Positions 1 to 4,877 of a stretch of 5,758 nt of DNA are shown here, piece by piece. The stretch lies in contig JAQBVZ010000058.1 of assembly GCA_027625205.1 (NCBI GenBank), positions 1-5,758 on the forward strand. Direction: 5' to 3'. The notes below the pieces were generated by a model, which was given only the letters and a program-made list of their open reading frames with translations, searched no databases and was not told where the DNA came from. The stretch is from Chloroflexota bacterium (GTDB lineage Bacteria > Chloroflexota > Dehalococcoidia > Lucifugimonadales > Australimonadaceae). The position numbers were made by a program, and so were the translations under genes. Each line of letters begins with the position of its first letter. Within the stretch, counting starts at the first letter, position 1.

Positions 1-311
1 CGTCAAGGAGCCTGGGGTTCCGCAATAAGTCTTCAGCTTCTTCGTTTAAGGTGTCGGCCCGGCTGCTCATCTGCCAGCCACTGGTGGTCTGTTTCAACGG
101 CCTTACCGGGTACAAGAACTACCTTCGCCACGCACTGGGCGTGAAACCAGAGGCTGAACTAGGCGCGCAAGCGCGCATCATTGGCGGGAGCAGGGTATTC
201 GTCACGCCCAACCCAAGCCCGGCCAACGCCGCCTTCTCCCTGGATGTCATCGCTGGCTGGTACCGTCAACTTGGCAAGTTCCGGGACCAGGTCAAACAGC
301 GCCATGACTGA
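1..311 (+). CDS. mug: Mismatch-specific (G/T, G/U) DNA glycosylase, 3' end only
   Basis: This is the C-terminal part of a Mug/TDG-family DNA glycosylase, which excises uracil or thymine mispaired with G in base-excision repair. The gene enters from the left edge and stops at TGA 309-311. The diagnostic stretch is VFVTPNPSPANAAFSLD followed by GWYRQL, the family's second active-site loop and closing helix, preceded by LVVCFNGLTGY, the usual core strand. The N-terminal GINPG-type motif with the catalytic residue lies outside the window. A GTG at 51 is open in frame, but the same frame is open to base 3 and homologues are about twice as long, so I treat it as an internal codon. The first ~30 bases fit the family poorly in this frame, and frame 2 reads VKEPGVPQ, so a frameshift near base 25 is possible. 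The stop overlaps the thpR start, implying translational coupling. Confidence 0.75.
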   Translation, partial: SRSLGFRNKSSASSFKVSARLLICQPLVVCFNGLTGYKNYLRHALGVKPEAELGAQARIIGGSRVFVTPNPSPANAAFSLDVIAGWYRQLGKFRDQVKQRHD

Positions 312-894
312 GCAAAAGACACTACGGCTCTTTGTAGCGGCTGAACTCCCGGAGGAGGCGCGGCATGCCCTTGGCGTCGCCATCGACAAGCTCAAACGAA
401 AAAACGTTGACGGGCTCCGATGGGTGGCAACCGAGGGCATACACCTGACGCTGAAATTCCTGGGAAACGTTGAGGCGTCGCAGGTACGTGATCTACAAGC
501 GGCGTTGGAATCAGCAGCAAGCGGGCTTTCAAGGTTCACGCTGCGCCTTGCAAACGGCGGCGTGTTCCCCAACGCCAACAATCCGCGCGTCGTCTGGGTT
601 GGATTGGATGGCGACATCGCATCGCTGACGTCGTTGCAACGCCGTGTCGAACGGGCGTTGACGGACATCGGCTTTACGACTGAGGAGCGAGCGTTTCAGC
701 CGCATCTGACACTCGCCCGCGTCAGAGACCGGCTGACCTCAGTGGAACGCACTCAGCTGATGGAAACGTTGGCAACGCTATGGGAAGTCGAGCCACCGGA
801 GTTCGAGGTACGGAGCATGAGCCTGATGCAGAGCACCCTCAAGTCCACCGGGGCCGAGTACACGCGGTTGGGCGAGGCGAGGTTGGTGGGTTAG
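304..894 (+). CDS. thpR: RNA 2',3'-cyclic phosphodiesterase (2H phosphoesterase, LigT/ThpR family)
   Basis: A cytoplasmic 2H-superfamily protein of 196 residues, the normal family length. ThpR-type enzymes hydrolyse 2',3'-cyclic phosphate ends of RNA; some members show reversible 2'-5' RNA ligase activity in vitro. Both signature HxTx motifs are present: H47-L-T49 in IHLTLKFLG and H134-L-T136 in PHLTLARV, spaced 87 residues apart as in the family. The N-terminus (TLRLFVAAELPEE) matches the usual first strand. The frame is open further upstream to 181, but ATG 304 is chosen because it begins directly before the family's N-terminal strand and overlaps the preceding glycosylase by 8 bases. No strong ribosome site is visible, which fits translational coupling. 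Function is assigned by family; the natural substrate is not known from the sequence. Confidence 0.92.
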   Translation: MTEQKTLRLFVAAELPEEARHALGVAIDKLKRKNVDGLRWVATEGIHLTLKFLGNVEASQVRDLQAALESAASGLSRFTLRLANGGVFPNANNPRVVWVGLDGDIASLTSLQRRVERALTDIGFTTEERAFQPHLTLARVRDRLTSVERTQLMETLATLWEVEPPEFEVRSMSLMQSTLKSTGAEYTRLGEARLVG

Positions 895-953
895 GCTCGC
901 TCATCCCAAGACGAGCGGAAGCCATAACACACGGAATGGCACCTTCGTATTCC

Positions 954-1041
954 GGGGGTGTCTAGAGGGGCCTCCCTTCTGGTGGGGGTTGAAGGGGGTA
1001 CCCCCCCTTTATCTCAATAACATTCCGGGGTGGGTGGTGGG
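954..1041 (+). other. G-tract cluster in the convergent thpR/uppP gap
   Basis: No gene is visible in 895-1114. The gap holds four long G runs (954-958, 967-970, 984-988, 994-998) and then a tight cluster, GGGGTGGGTGGTGGG, at 1027-1041. The nine-base word ATTCCGGGG occurs twice (949-957 and 1022-1030). The spacing would allow G-quadruplexes on the plus strand: loops of 8, 13 and 5 in the first group, and one-base loops with only two tetrads in the second. GGTGGTG at 1033-1039 is also complementary to CACCACC at 1065-1071. Whether this is a structured terminator zone or a worn repeat cannot be decided from one copy. Confidence 0.4.
991..1013 (+). terminator. Possible terminator hairpin between convergent genes
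   Basis: G994-998 can pair with C1002-1006 around a TAC loop, and A992-993 can extend the stem onto T1008-1009 with one C bulged. The stem is followed by TTTAT on the plus strand, like a short-tailed intrinsic terminator for thpR. The sequence is close to palindromic, so it could act on the minus strand for uppP too, although the T run there is poor. Confidence 0.4.
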
Positions 1042-1114
1042 TAAAAACAACGCAAGCTTAATCACACCACCATAGGCTAACGCTTCGGTGAGAGCCTCAG
1101 CACAGCGAGCGAGC

Positions 1115-1912
1115 CTAGCTCGCCAGCATCACCCACAGCGTTCCAGCGATAACCAGCGCGCCCAGCGTGAGCACGAAGACCCCAAAGTTCACTCTCTGAG
1201 CGACCGCCATGAGCGCCTTGATGGTGACAAGGCCAACGACTCCCGCCGCAACCACGCCCACAAACGCGTTCACCGACAGATCAACGCCTTCGTCCAGACC
1301 TGCGATTAACGACACGCCTAAGCTGGCTGGTATGCTCAACAGGAAGCTCAGCCGTAAGGCTTGCGTCCGGTCTACGCGACGTCCCAGCAACATGGCAACG
1401 GTCAACCCAGAACGGCTCAGGCCCGGCAGGGCCGCGAGTCCCTGGACAACGCCCGTAAGGATGCCGTCAACGGTGGTGAGGTCGCTGTCGCCACGGGTGC
1501 CGCCAAGGGGTCGACGCAGCAGCACAACGCCCGTCACCAACATCAAGACACCCACCAGCAACATAGCGGCGTTGCCCAACAAGGTGGAGACCTCACCCAG
1601 CAGAAGCAACAAGGGTAGGCCCGTCACGGCGCTCACCAACGTGGCAGTAAACAGGAACCTGAAAAACGGCGACGGCGCGCGGAGCAGGGTTGGAAGCTCC
1701 CGTACCACCTGGAGAACGTCGCCACGGAAGGCCACCAGTGCGGCTATTGACGTGCCAAGGTGTAGCCATAGCGCATAGGCCACCGCCTCATCCAGAGGCC
1801 TATCTAGCAGAAGGCCATAAGCGGCGGCCACCACCCCTTCAGAGCTTACGGGGAGCCACTCAACCAAGCCCTGGAGAATGCCCAGGAACAATGCCGTTTG
1901 CAGGTCATCCAT
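1115..1912 (-). CDS. uppP: Undecaprenyl-diphosphate phosphatase (UppP/BacA family)
   Basis: An integral membrane enzyme that dephosphorylates undecaprenyl diphosphate to regenerate the lipid carrier for peptidoglycan and other surface polymers; overexpression of such proteins is known to give bacitracin resistance. The 265-residue product has many hydrophobic helices and both family signatures: QGLVEWLPVSSEG (residues 14-26, with the conserved acidic E18 and S23-S24) and LPGLSRSG (162-169, with R167). The position equivalent to the E. coli motif His (SS-x-G-H) is V27, and the first E of the E. coli E-x-x-x-E pair is Q14. The PVSSEG variant is, from memory, common in some archaeal and Chloroflexota members. 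ATG 1912 is preferred over TTG 1915 directly before it; GGTGA at 1916-1920 is a weak ribosome site. The gene is divergent from the F420-type gene and convergent with thpR. Confidence 0.9.
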   Translation of the reverse strand: MDDLQTALFLGILQGLVEWLPVSSEGVVAAAYGLLLDRPLDEAVAYALWLHLGTSIAALVAFRGDVLQVVRELPTLLRAPSPFFRFLFTATLVSAVTGLPLLLLLGEVSTLLGNAAMLLVGVLMLVTGVVLLRRPLGGTRGDSDLTTVDGILTGVVQGLAALPGLSRSGLTVAMLLGRRVDRTQALRLSFLLSIPASLGVSLIAGLDEGVDLSVNAFVGVVAAGVVGLVTIKALMAVAQRVNFGVFVLTLGALVIAGTLWVMLAS

Positions 1913-1957
1913 CAATCACCAATCAACGCCGCCGCGTGGGCAACCCATATCCGAGCG

Positions 1958-1985
1958 TTGCCGTTACGCCCATGCCTGCTACCAT
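1958..1985 (+). promoter_or_regulatory. Candidate sigma-70 type promoter for the PPOX-fold gene
   Basis: TTGCCG at 1958-1963 (4 of 6 to TTGACA) and TACCAT at 1980-1985 (4 of 6 to TATAAT) are separated by 16 bases in the 105-base divergent gap, leaving a leader of roughly 25 bases before ATG 2018. Position is sensible, but the match is only moderate. No convincing promoter for uppP was found on the other strand. Confidence 0.3.
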
Positions 1986-2017
1986 GATACCCAATCGAGT
2001 TTGACTAGGAGACACCC

Positions 2018-2437
2018 ATGGAATTCGCCGACGTTGTCCCGTTTCTGCAACAACAGCACCGGGGCGTGGTCACCACCTTCAGAAAATCGTGCTCGGCACA
2101 GATGAGCATCCTGGTCTGCGGGCCGTATAAGGATACGGTGGCCTTTGTGGTGAGAGGCGACACGGCCAAGCTGGCCAACCTCCGTCGTGACCCACGATGC
2201 AGCGTGCTGGTAGTGAAGCCTGACTGGTCAGGCTATGCGGTAGTAAGTGGCACGGCGGCCATCCACGACTGGGACGACACCGACCCCGAGACGTTGCGTG
2301 TAATGCTGCGTGAGGTGTTCACCACCGCTGGTGGCAGCCACGACAATTGGGACGAGTACGACCGTGTCATGCGGGAGGAGCGCCGCACCGTGATTATGGT
2401 GCAATCGGAGACCGTCTTCGGCAACCGGGCCAACTAA
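2018..2437 (+). CDS. PPOX-class split-barrel oxidoreductase, probably F420-dependent
   Basis: A 139-residue protein of the pyridoxamine-phosphate-oxidase-like flavin-binding split barrel, closest in style to the Rv1155-like F420-dependent subgroup. Visible marks are the opening strand GVVTTF followed by SAQMSILV, a cofactor-phosphate type segment RGDTAKLANLRRDPR (residues 46-60) and the barrel strand VSGTAAI (76-82). Such proteins are cytoplasmic homodimers that move hydride between F420 (or FMN) and small substrates; the substrate here cannot be read from the sequence. The usual DG turn after the first strand (RxDGxPQ) is replaced by KSCSAQ. ATG 2018 has a clear AGGAG at 2007-2011, six bases upstream. 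The gene converges on the redoxin gene with only eight bases between the stops. A true F420 role would require F420 synthesis genes, which are not in this window. Confidence 0.8.
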   Translation: MEFADVVPFLQQQHRGVVTTFRKSCSAQMSILVCGPYKDTVAFVVRGDTAKLANLRRDPRCSVLVVKPDWSGYAVVSGTAAIHDWDDTDPETLRVMLREVFTTAGGSHDNWDEYDRVMREERRTVIMVQSETVFGNRAN

Positions 2438-2445
2438 GCCAACGC

Positions 2446-3144
2446 CTAGCGGCCCTCTTTAAGCTGTTCCCGCTGCCAGTCAAAGTCCACCGGGCCGTCG
2501 TAGAACTTCTCCGGGTTCTCAACCGCCCAGAGCTGTTTGTGGATGATGTAGTTGCGCTGGTCCAGGTCTGACGCCTCACGCCACAACGCCATGCCCTCAT
2601 CAACGCGACCCTCCCGATAGAGCTTCAATCCTTGGTCGTACAACTCCAGCGCCCGCCCTTCCAGAGCGGAGGGTTCGTCAGGTGCGGCGGTCGTCTGGGC
2701 CTCGCCAAACCACTGTTCCGCCATCGTACGATACTCAGCCTCGCGGACGTCAAATCGTCCTAATTTCTGGTATTGCAGCACGCCTTGTTCGTCAATGAAC
2801 AGACCGTTGGGGATGGCCTTGGCGCCCAGCATGCGGCACAGCACGTTGTCGGCGTCCAAAAGCACGACGAAGGTGACGCCCGCCTGCTCCACGTAGGGCC
2901 TCGGTAGCTCCGCGCCCTGGGCATCGACAGCAACCGCCACTATCTGGATGTTCTCACCGCCGTAGCGCTGCTGCAACTCCTGCCACACGGGCAGTTGCTC
3001 TCGGCACACTCACCATGAGCCCCACATGAAGACAACCAGTCGCTTGCCGCGAAACTGCGACAGGCTGACGGCCTCACCATCCAAGGTGGGTAGCGTTACC
3101 TCAGGAAAAGAACCTCCTATTGCCACGCCTGTTGTCGTGCTCAT
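2446..3144 (-). CDS. TlpA/AhpC-type redoxin, probable selenoprotein (in-frame TGA = Sec45) with C-terminal helical extension
   Basis: A 232-codon frame runs from ATG 3144 (GGAGG at 3154-3158, nine-base spacing) to TAG 2446, interrupted only by TGA at codon 45. Residues 1-44 are a normal redoxin N-terminus (SFPEVTLPTLDGEAVSLSQF, then GKRLVVFMWGSW). The TGA stands where the attacking Cys of a thioredoxin fold belongs, followed by V46-C47-REQLP. The rest of the domain (IVAVAVDAQG, VLLDADN, the Pro loop AKAIPNGLFIDEQG) is intact to about residue 150. Residues ~157-232 form a helical, TPR-like extension (LYDQGLKLYREGRVDEGMALW) ending NPEKFYDGPVDFDW. I infer thiol/selenol peroxide or disulfide reduction in the cytoplasm, as no signal peptide is visible. 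A gene call starting at GTG 3009 would lose the active site. The gene lies 36 bases after the ImmA-like gene, last in the run. The alternative is a nonsense mutation or a three-base deletion in a CxxC motif. Confidence 0.82.
2973..2998 (-). promoter_or_regulatory. Putative bacterial SECIS hairpin
   Basis: Directly after the in-frame TGA the message can fold into a two-part stem. GCAAC (2998-2994) pairs with GUUGC (2977-2973), and UGCC (2993-2990) pairs with GGCA (2984-2981). A three-base bulge GGA lies on the 3' side, and the loop is CGUGU (2989-2985). The loop begins 20 bases after the TGA and carries G as its second base. That fits the published bacterial SECIS layout: a short apical loop with a G in the first two positions, about 16-37 bases from UGA. 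The E. coli fdhF element has its loop 18 bases after UGA. An alternative pairing, CUGCC with GGCAG, shifts the bulge by one base. The fold was found by eye, without an energy calculation. Confidence 0.65.
3010..3012 (-). other. TGA codon predicted to be read as selenocysteine
   Basis: Codon 45 of the redoxin frame, between W44 (TGG) and V46 (GTG). It is the only stop between ATG 3144 and TAG 2446, and it coincides exactly with the active-site position of the fold. Confidence 0.75.
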
Positions 3145-3153
3145 AGTCTGGTG

Positions 3154-3158
3154 CCTCC
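3154..3158 (-). promoter_or_regulatory. Ribosome binding site that fixes the upstream start of the redoxin
   Basis: GGAGG on the minus strand, nine bases before ATG 3144. Its presence argues that translation begins upstream of the TGA. The GTG at 3009 has no comparable site before it. Confidence 0.7.
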
Positions 3159-3180
3159 GTGCCGTCCTTACGTGATGCCA

Positions 3181-3600
3181 TCATACGCCGCGTGTCCACG
3201 CCCCAGGTAGCTTAGACACAGGCACCCCAAGGCGTCGTGCGGCACGTTCAGGGGACACGCCGTCCATCGGGACTGCCGGCGTCAGCAATGCGGCCGCAAA
3301 CTCCTCAGCCTGTCGCTCCGCCTTCACGCGACTCACCCACCGCCACGAGTCCAAGTAAAAGCACGCGCCGGTGTGCAGCAGGTGATGGCCCACGGCATGC
3401 GCAACCAGCCATCGCACCCACGGCTTGGGCAGACGCATGTCCACGCCTATCACGCCGTCGAAAATAACCTCTCGCAAACGACCCGCAAAGGGCCAGTGGA
3501 CCACCTCCAGCCCCAGGTGGCTTATGACGGGCCGCAGGTCCACAGGCAGCGTTAACTCCAAGGTGCGCGAGAGCTCATCGGCGGCTTGTCGGCCAATCAT
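3181..3600 (-). CDS. ImmA/IrrE-like metallopeptidase domain protein with altered HExxH motif
   Basis: A 139-residue cytoplasmic protein with the ImmA/IrrE zinc-peptidase layout. Active members cleave repressors in mobile elements or act in stress responses. Seen here are LVAHAVGHHLLHTG (residues 66-79), aligning with the family's AHELGHxLLH, and ERQAEEFAAALLTP (95-108), aligning with the third-ligand segment E-x-x-A-N-x-FAAxLLMP. Zinc ligands H68, H72 and probably E95 are kept, but the catalytic Glu of HExxH is A69 (GCC), so peptidase activity is doubtful. The upstream part (LPVDLRPVISHLGLEVVHWPF) fits the family's N-terminus. The frame extends to ATG 3624, but ATG 3600 has GGAGG at 3610-3614 with nine-base spacing and 3624 has none. 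No XRE-type repressor partner lies next to it. It precedes the redoxin gene by 36 bases. Confidence 0.75.
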   Translation of the reverse strand: MIGRQAADELSRTLELTLPVDLRPVISHLGLEVVHWPFAGRLREVIFDGVIGVDMRLPKPWVRWLVAHAVGHHLLHTGACFYLDSWRWVSRVKAERQAEEFAAALLTPAVPMDGVSPERAARRLGVPVSKLPGAWTRGV

Positions 3601-3678
3601 GACGGCATCCCTCCGGTCCGGCATATGTCAGGGAATTGCATTGTGCGGCCCAGGGGTTGGAGATGCCAGGGGGCGTTG

Positions 3679-3903
3679 TCAGGCAACGGCCTCCGCCCGG
3701 TGACGGCGGAAGAAACGCTGGATGGCCACCACCGCCCATATAGCCTCAATAACCGTGACGGGGTAGGCCTCTACCAGCCAACTGTACACCGACGTTGCGG
3801 CAGAGGCGACGGCAAAGAGGAGGACCATCCACTTGGAGCGCGACTCAAACCAGTAAGCGAGCATCATTATGGCGACGGCAATGGAGCCGAAAACGGTAAG
3901 CAT
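3679..3903 (-). CDS. Small three-helix membrane protein
   Basis: A 74-residue hydrophobic protein with three likely membrane segments at about residues 4-19, 25-43 and 47-62, and a basic tail (QRFFRRHR) that should face the cytoplasm. The pattern of an N-terminal FGSIAVAIMMLAY helix, a short charged turn (ESRSK), a second FAVASAA helix, then P48 and E53-A-I-W56 resembles a widespread family of small uncharacterised membrane proteins. I do not recognise a function. ATG 3903 is chosen because AGAGG lies at 3909-3913 with five-base spacing; the in-frame GTG at 3909 would overlap that site. The gene follows the acetyltransferase by 27 bases. A five-base inverted repeat (CGTTG/CAACG, 3674-3688) spans its stop codon but has no T run. 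Confidence 0.75.
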   Translation of the reverse strand: MLTVFGSIAVAIMMLAYWFESRSKWMVLLFAVASAATSVYSWLVEAYPVTVIEAIWAVVAIQRFFRRHRAEAVA

Positions 3904-3930
3904 ATGCACCTCTTCTCTATCTAGCCCGTG

Positions 3931-4473
3931 CTAGTCCGTGCGCTGCTCCCACTCTGAGACCAGCATGGAGTAGACCTTGGCGTCCTGGTAGCCCTTGGCA
4001 GTGTAGAGCGCTTCCCGCTGGACGCCTTCAAACGTGAACCCCAAGCGTTCCGCCACAGCCACGCTGCGGACGTTTTCACTGGCGGCCCGCAGTTGCAAGC
4101 GATGCACGCTCCGCACCATGAAGGCGTACCCCAGCAGCGTGCGGCACGAGCGAGTGACGATACCGTGGCCTTGCGTCGCCTCCGTGAGCCAGTAGCCAAC
4201 CTCCGCCCCGTTGTTGGGCGCGTCGTAGATCAGGCCAATGGCCCCAACCGTCGCACCCTGATAGCGGATGAGCCACGCCTCTTCGTCGGAGGAGGCGTCC
4301 ATGCCAGCACGTTGCCGCAGCCAGCGACGCTCGTCTCCCACGGAGCGCAGGCTTTCCACCCACGGCAGCCACCGGCCAAGGTGTTTTCGGTTGGCGTCAA
4401 CCAAGGCGTACATCTCATCGGCATCGGAGAGAGTCGCTGGGTGGAGGGAAATTTCGTTATCAACCTTAATCAT
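3931..4473 (-). CDS. GNAT acetyltransferase, RimJ/RimL type
   Basis: A 180-residue cytoplasmic acetyltransferase of the GNAT superfamily, transferring acetyl from acetyl-CoA to an amine, in this subgroup often a protein N-terminus. Seen in order are the RimL-like N-terminus (ISLHPATLSDADEMYALVDANRKHLGRWLPWV), strand 4 AEVGYWLTEATQGHGIVTRS (residues 90-109, where QGHGIV is the CoA pyrophosphate loop matching Q/R-x-x-G-x-G/A), and NVRSVAVAERLGFTFEGVQREA (134-155), the classic motif B. Length is standard and the domain is complete. The target could be a ribosomal protein, an antibiotic or another amine; the sequence does not decide. ATG 4473 starts three bases after the stop of the preceding small gene, so coupled translation is likely, and no strong ribosome site of its own is seen. 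Confidence 0.9.
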   Translation of the reverse strand: MIKVDNEISLHPATLSDADEMYALVDANRKHLGRWLPWVESLRSVGDERRWLRQRAGMDASSDEEAWLIRYQGATVGAIGLIYDAPNNGAEVGYWLTEATQGHGIVTRSCRTLLGYAFMVRSVHRLQLRAASENVRSVAVAERLGFTFEGVQREALYTAKGYQDAKVYSMLVSEWEQRTD

Positions 4474-4476
4474 GGC

Positions 4477-4704
4477 CTAGCCCCGCCTACTGCGGACGTA
4501 ACGCGCGAACTCCTTGACCTGCTCCCACTCCTCATCCGTGAGGTCACCTACCTCGTAGAGGCGTGCCAGGTCCGTCTCCTGGACAGGCGTCTCATACTCC
4601 TCCGGCTTGAGGCGGCGCATCCCAGCACCATCGGGAGGGGAACGAAGTATGCCAACCTCTCCCGCGTACCGGTGACTTCGGGTCCGCAAGGTAGACCATT
4701 CCAT
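4477..4704 (-). CDS. Small protein of unknown function, first gene of the five-gene run
   Basis: A 75-residue protein I do not recognise. The N-terminal part is basic and probably loose (STLRTRSHRY, then SPPDGAG). From residue 29 it becomes acidic and helical, with RRLKPEEYETPVQETDLARLYEVGDLTDEEWEQV and a basic end YVRSRRG. No Cys pair, membrane segment or signal peptide is seen. ATG 4704 is preferred over ATG 4716 because GGAGG at 4710-4714 is five bases before it. A later start at M29 would give only 47 residues and has no clear ribosome site. It is credible as a gene because of that ribosome site, the three-base gap to the acetyltransferase, and the lack of any competing gene on the other strand. 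Confidence 0.6.
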   Translation of the reverse strand: MEWSTLRTRSHRYAGEVGILRSPPDGAGMRRLKPEEYETPVQETDLARLYEVGDLTDEEWEQVKEFARYVRSRRG

Positions 4705-4722
4705 TATCCCCTCCATGTGCGC

Positions 4723-4776
4723 GCGAATTCGCCAAGGCTACGCTCGGGTCGCCTTGTTACCGGTGCGCATTCACCG
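4723..4776. promoter_or_regulatory. Cluster of three dyad symmetries upstream of the five-gene run
   Basis: Within 54 bases are a perfect ten-base palindrome GCGAATTCGC (4723-4732), an inverted repeat CAAGGC-N12-GCCTTG (4733-4756) and a hairpin CGGTG-N6-CACCG (4761-4776). They lie 19-72 bases before ATG 4704, in the 173-base gap after the HNH gene, where operators or a leader structure would be expected. No confident -10/-35 pair was found, and there is no gene in 4705-4877. Confidence 0.35.
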
Positions 4777-4877
4777 AGTGAGTGCATTTGGGCAAGGGTC
4801 CCCCAAGTTCGATATCAGACCCAAGCCGATTGTTTTCCCGCTGTTCGCAGAGCGACGGGAGTTGTCGAGTTAATCCT

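Noticed and set aside
159..668. Minus-strand 169-codon frame opposite thpR
   Set aside because: It mirrors the well-supported thpR gene, has a low-complexity Arg/Ser-rich composition and shows no family motif.
1105..1123. GCGAGC-CTA-GCTCGC hairpin over the uppP stop as its terminator
   Set aside because: The stem is only six pairs and no T run follows; it may be incidental to the coding sequence.
1209..1778. Plus-strand 189-codon frame opposite uppP
   Set aside because: Its Arg/Thr/Ser/Pro-rich product is typical of a shadow of a GC-rich membrane gene.
2446..3009. Redoxin as a 187-residue protein starting at GTG 3009
   Set aside because: This start has no ribosome site and removes the N-terminal strands and active-site position, while an ATG with GGAGG lies upstream in the same frame.
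4831..4862. Hairpin CGCT/AGCG with flanking C and G runs as an HNH terminator
   Set aside because: On the minus strand the stem is followed by AAAA, not a T run.
4741..4877. A tRNA-like stretch around GTTCGA (plus strand) before the HNH stop
   Set aside because: No matching acceptor stem, anticodon arm or CCA-side pairing could be drawn.
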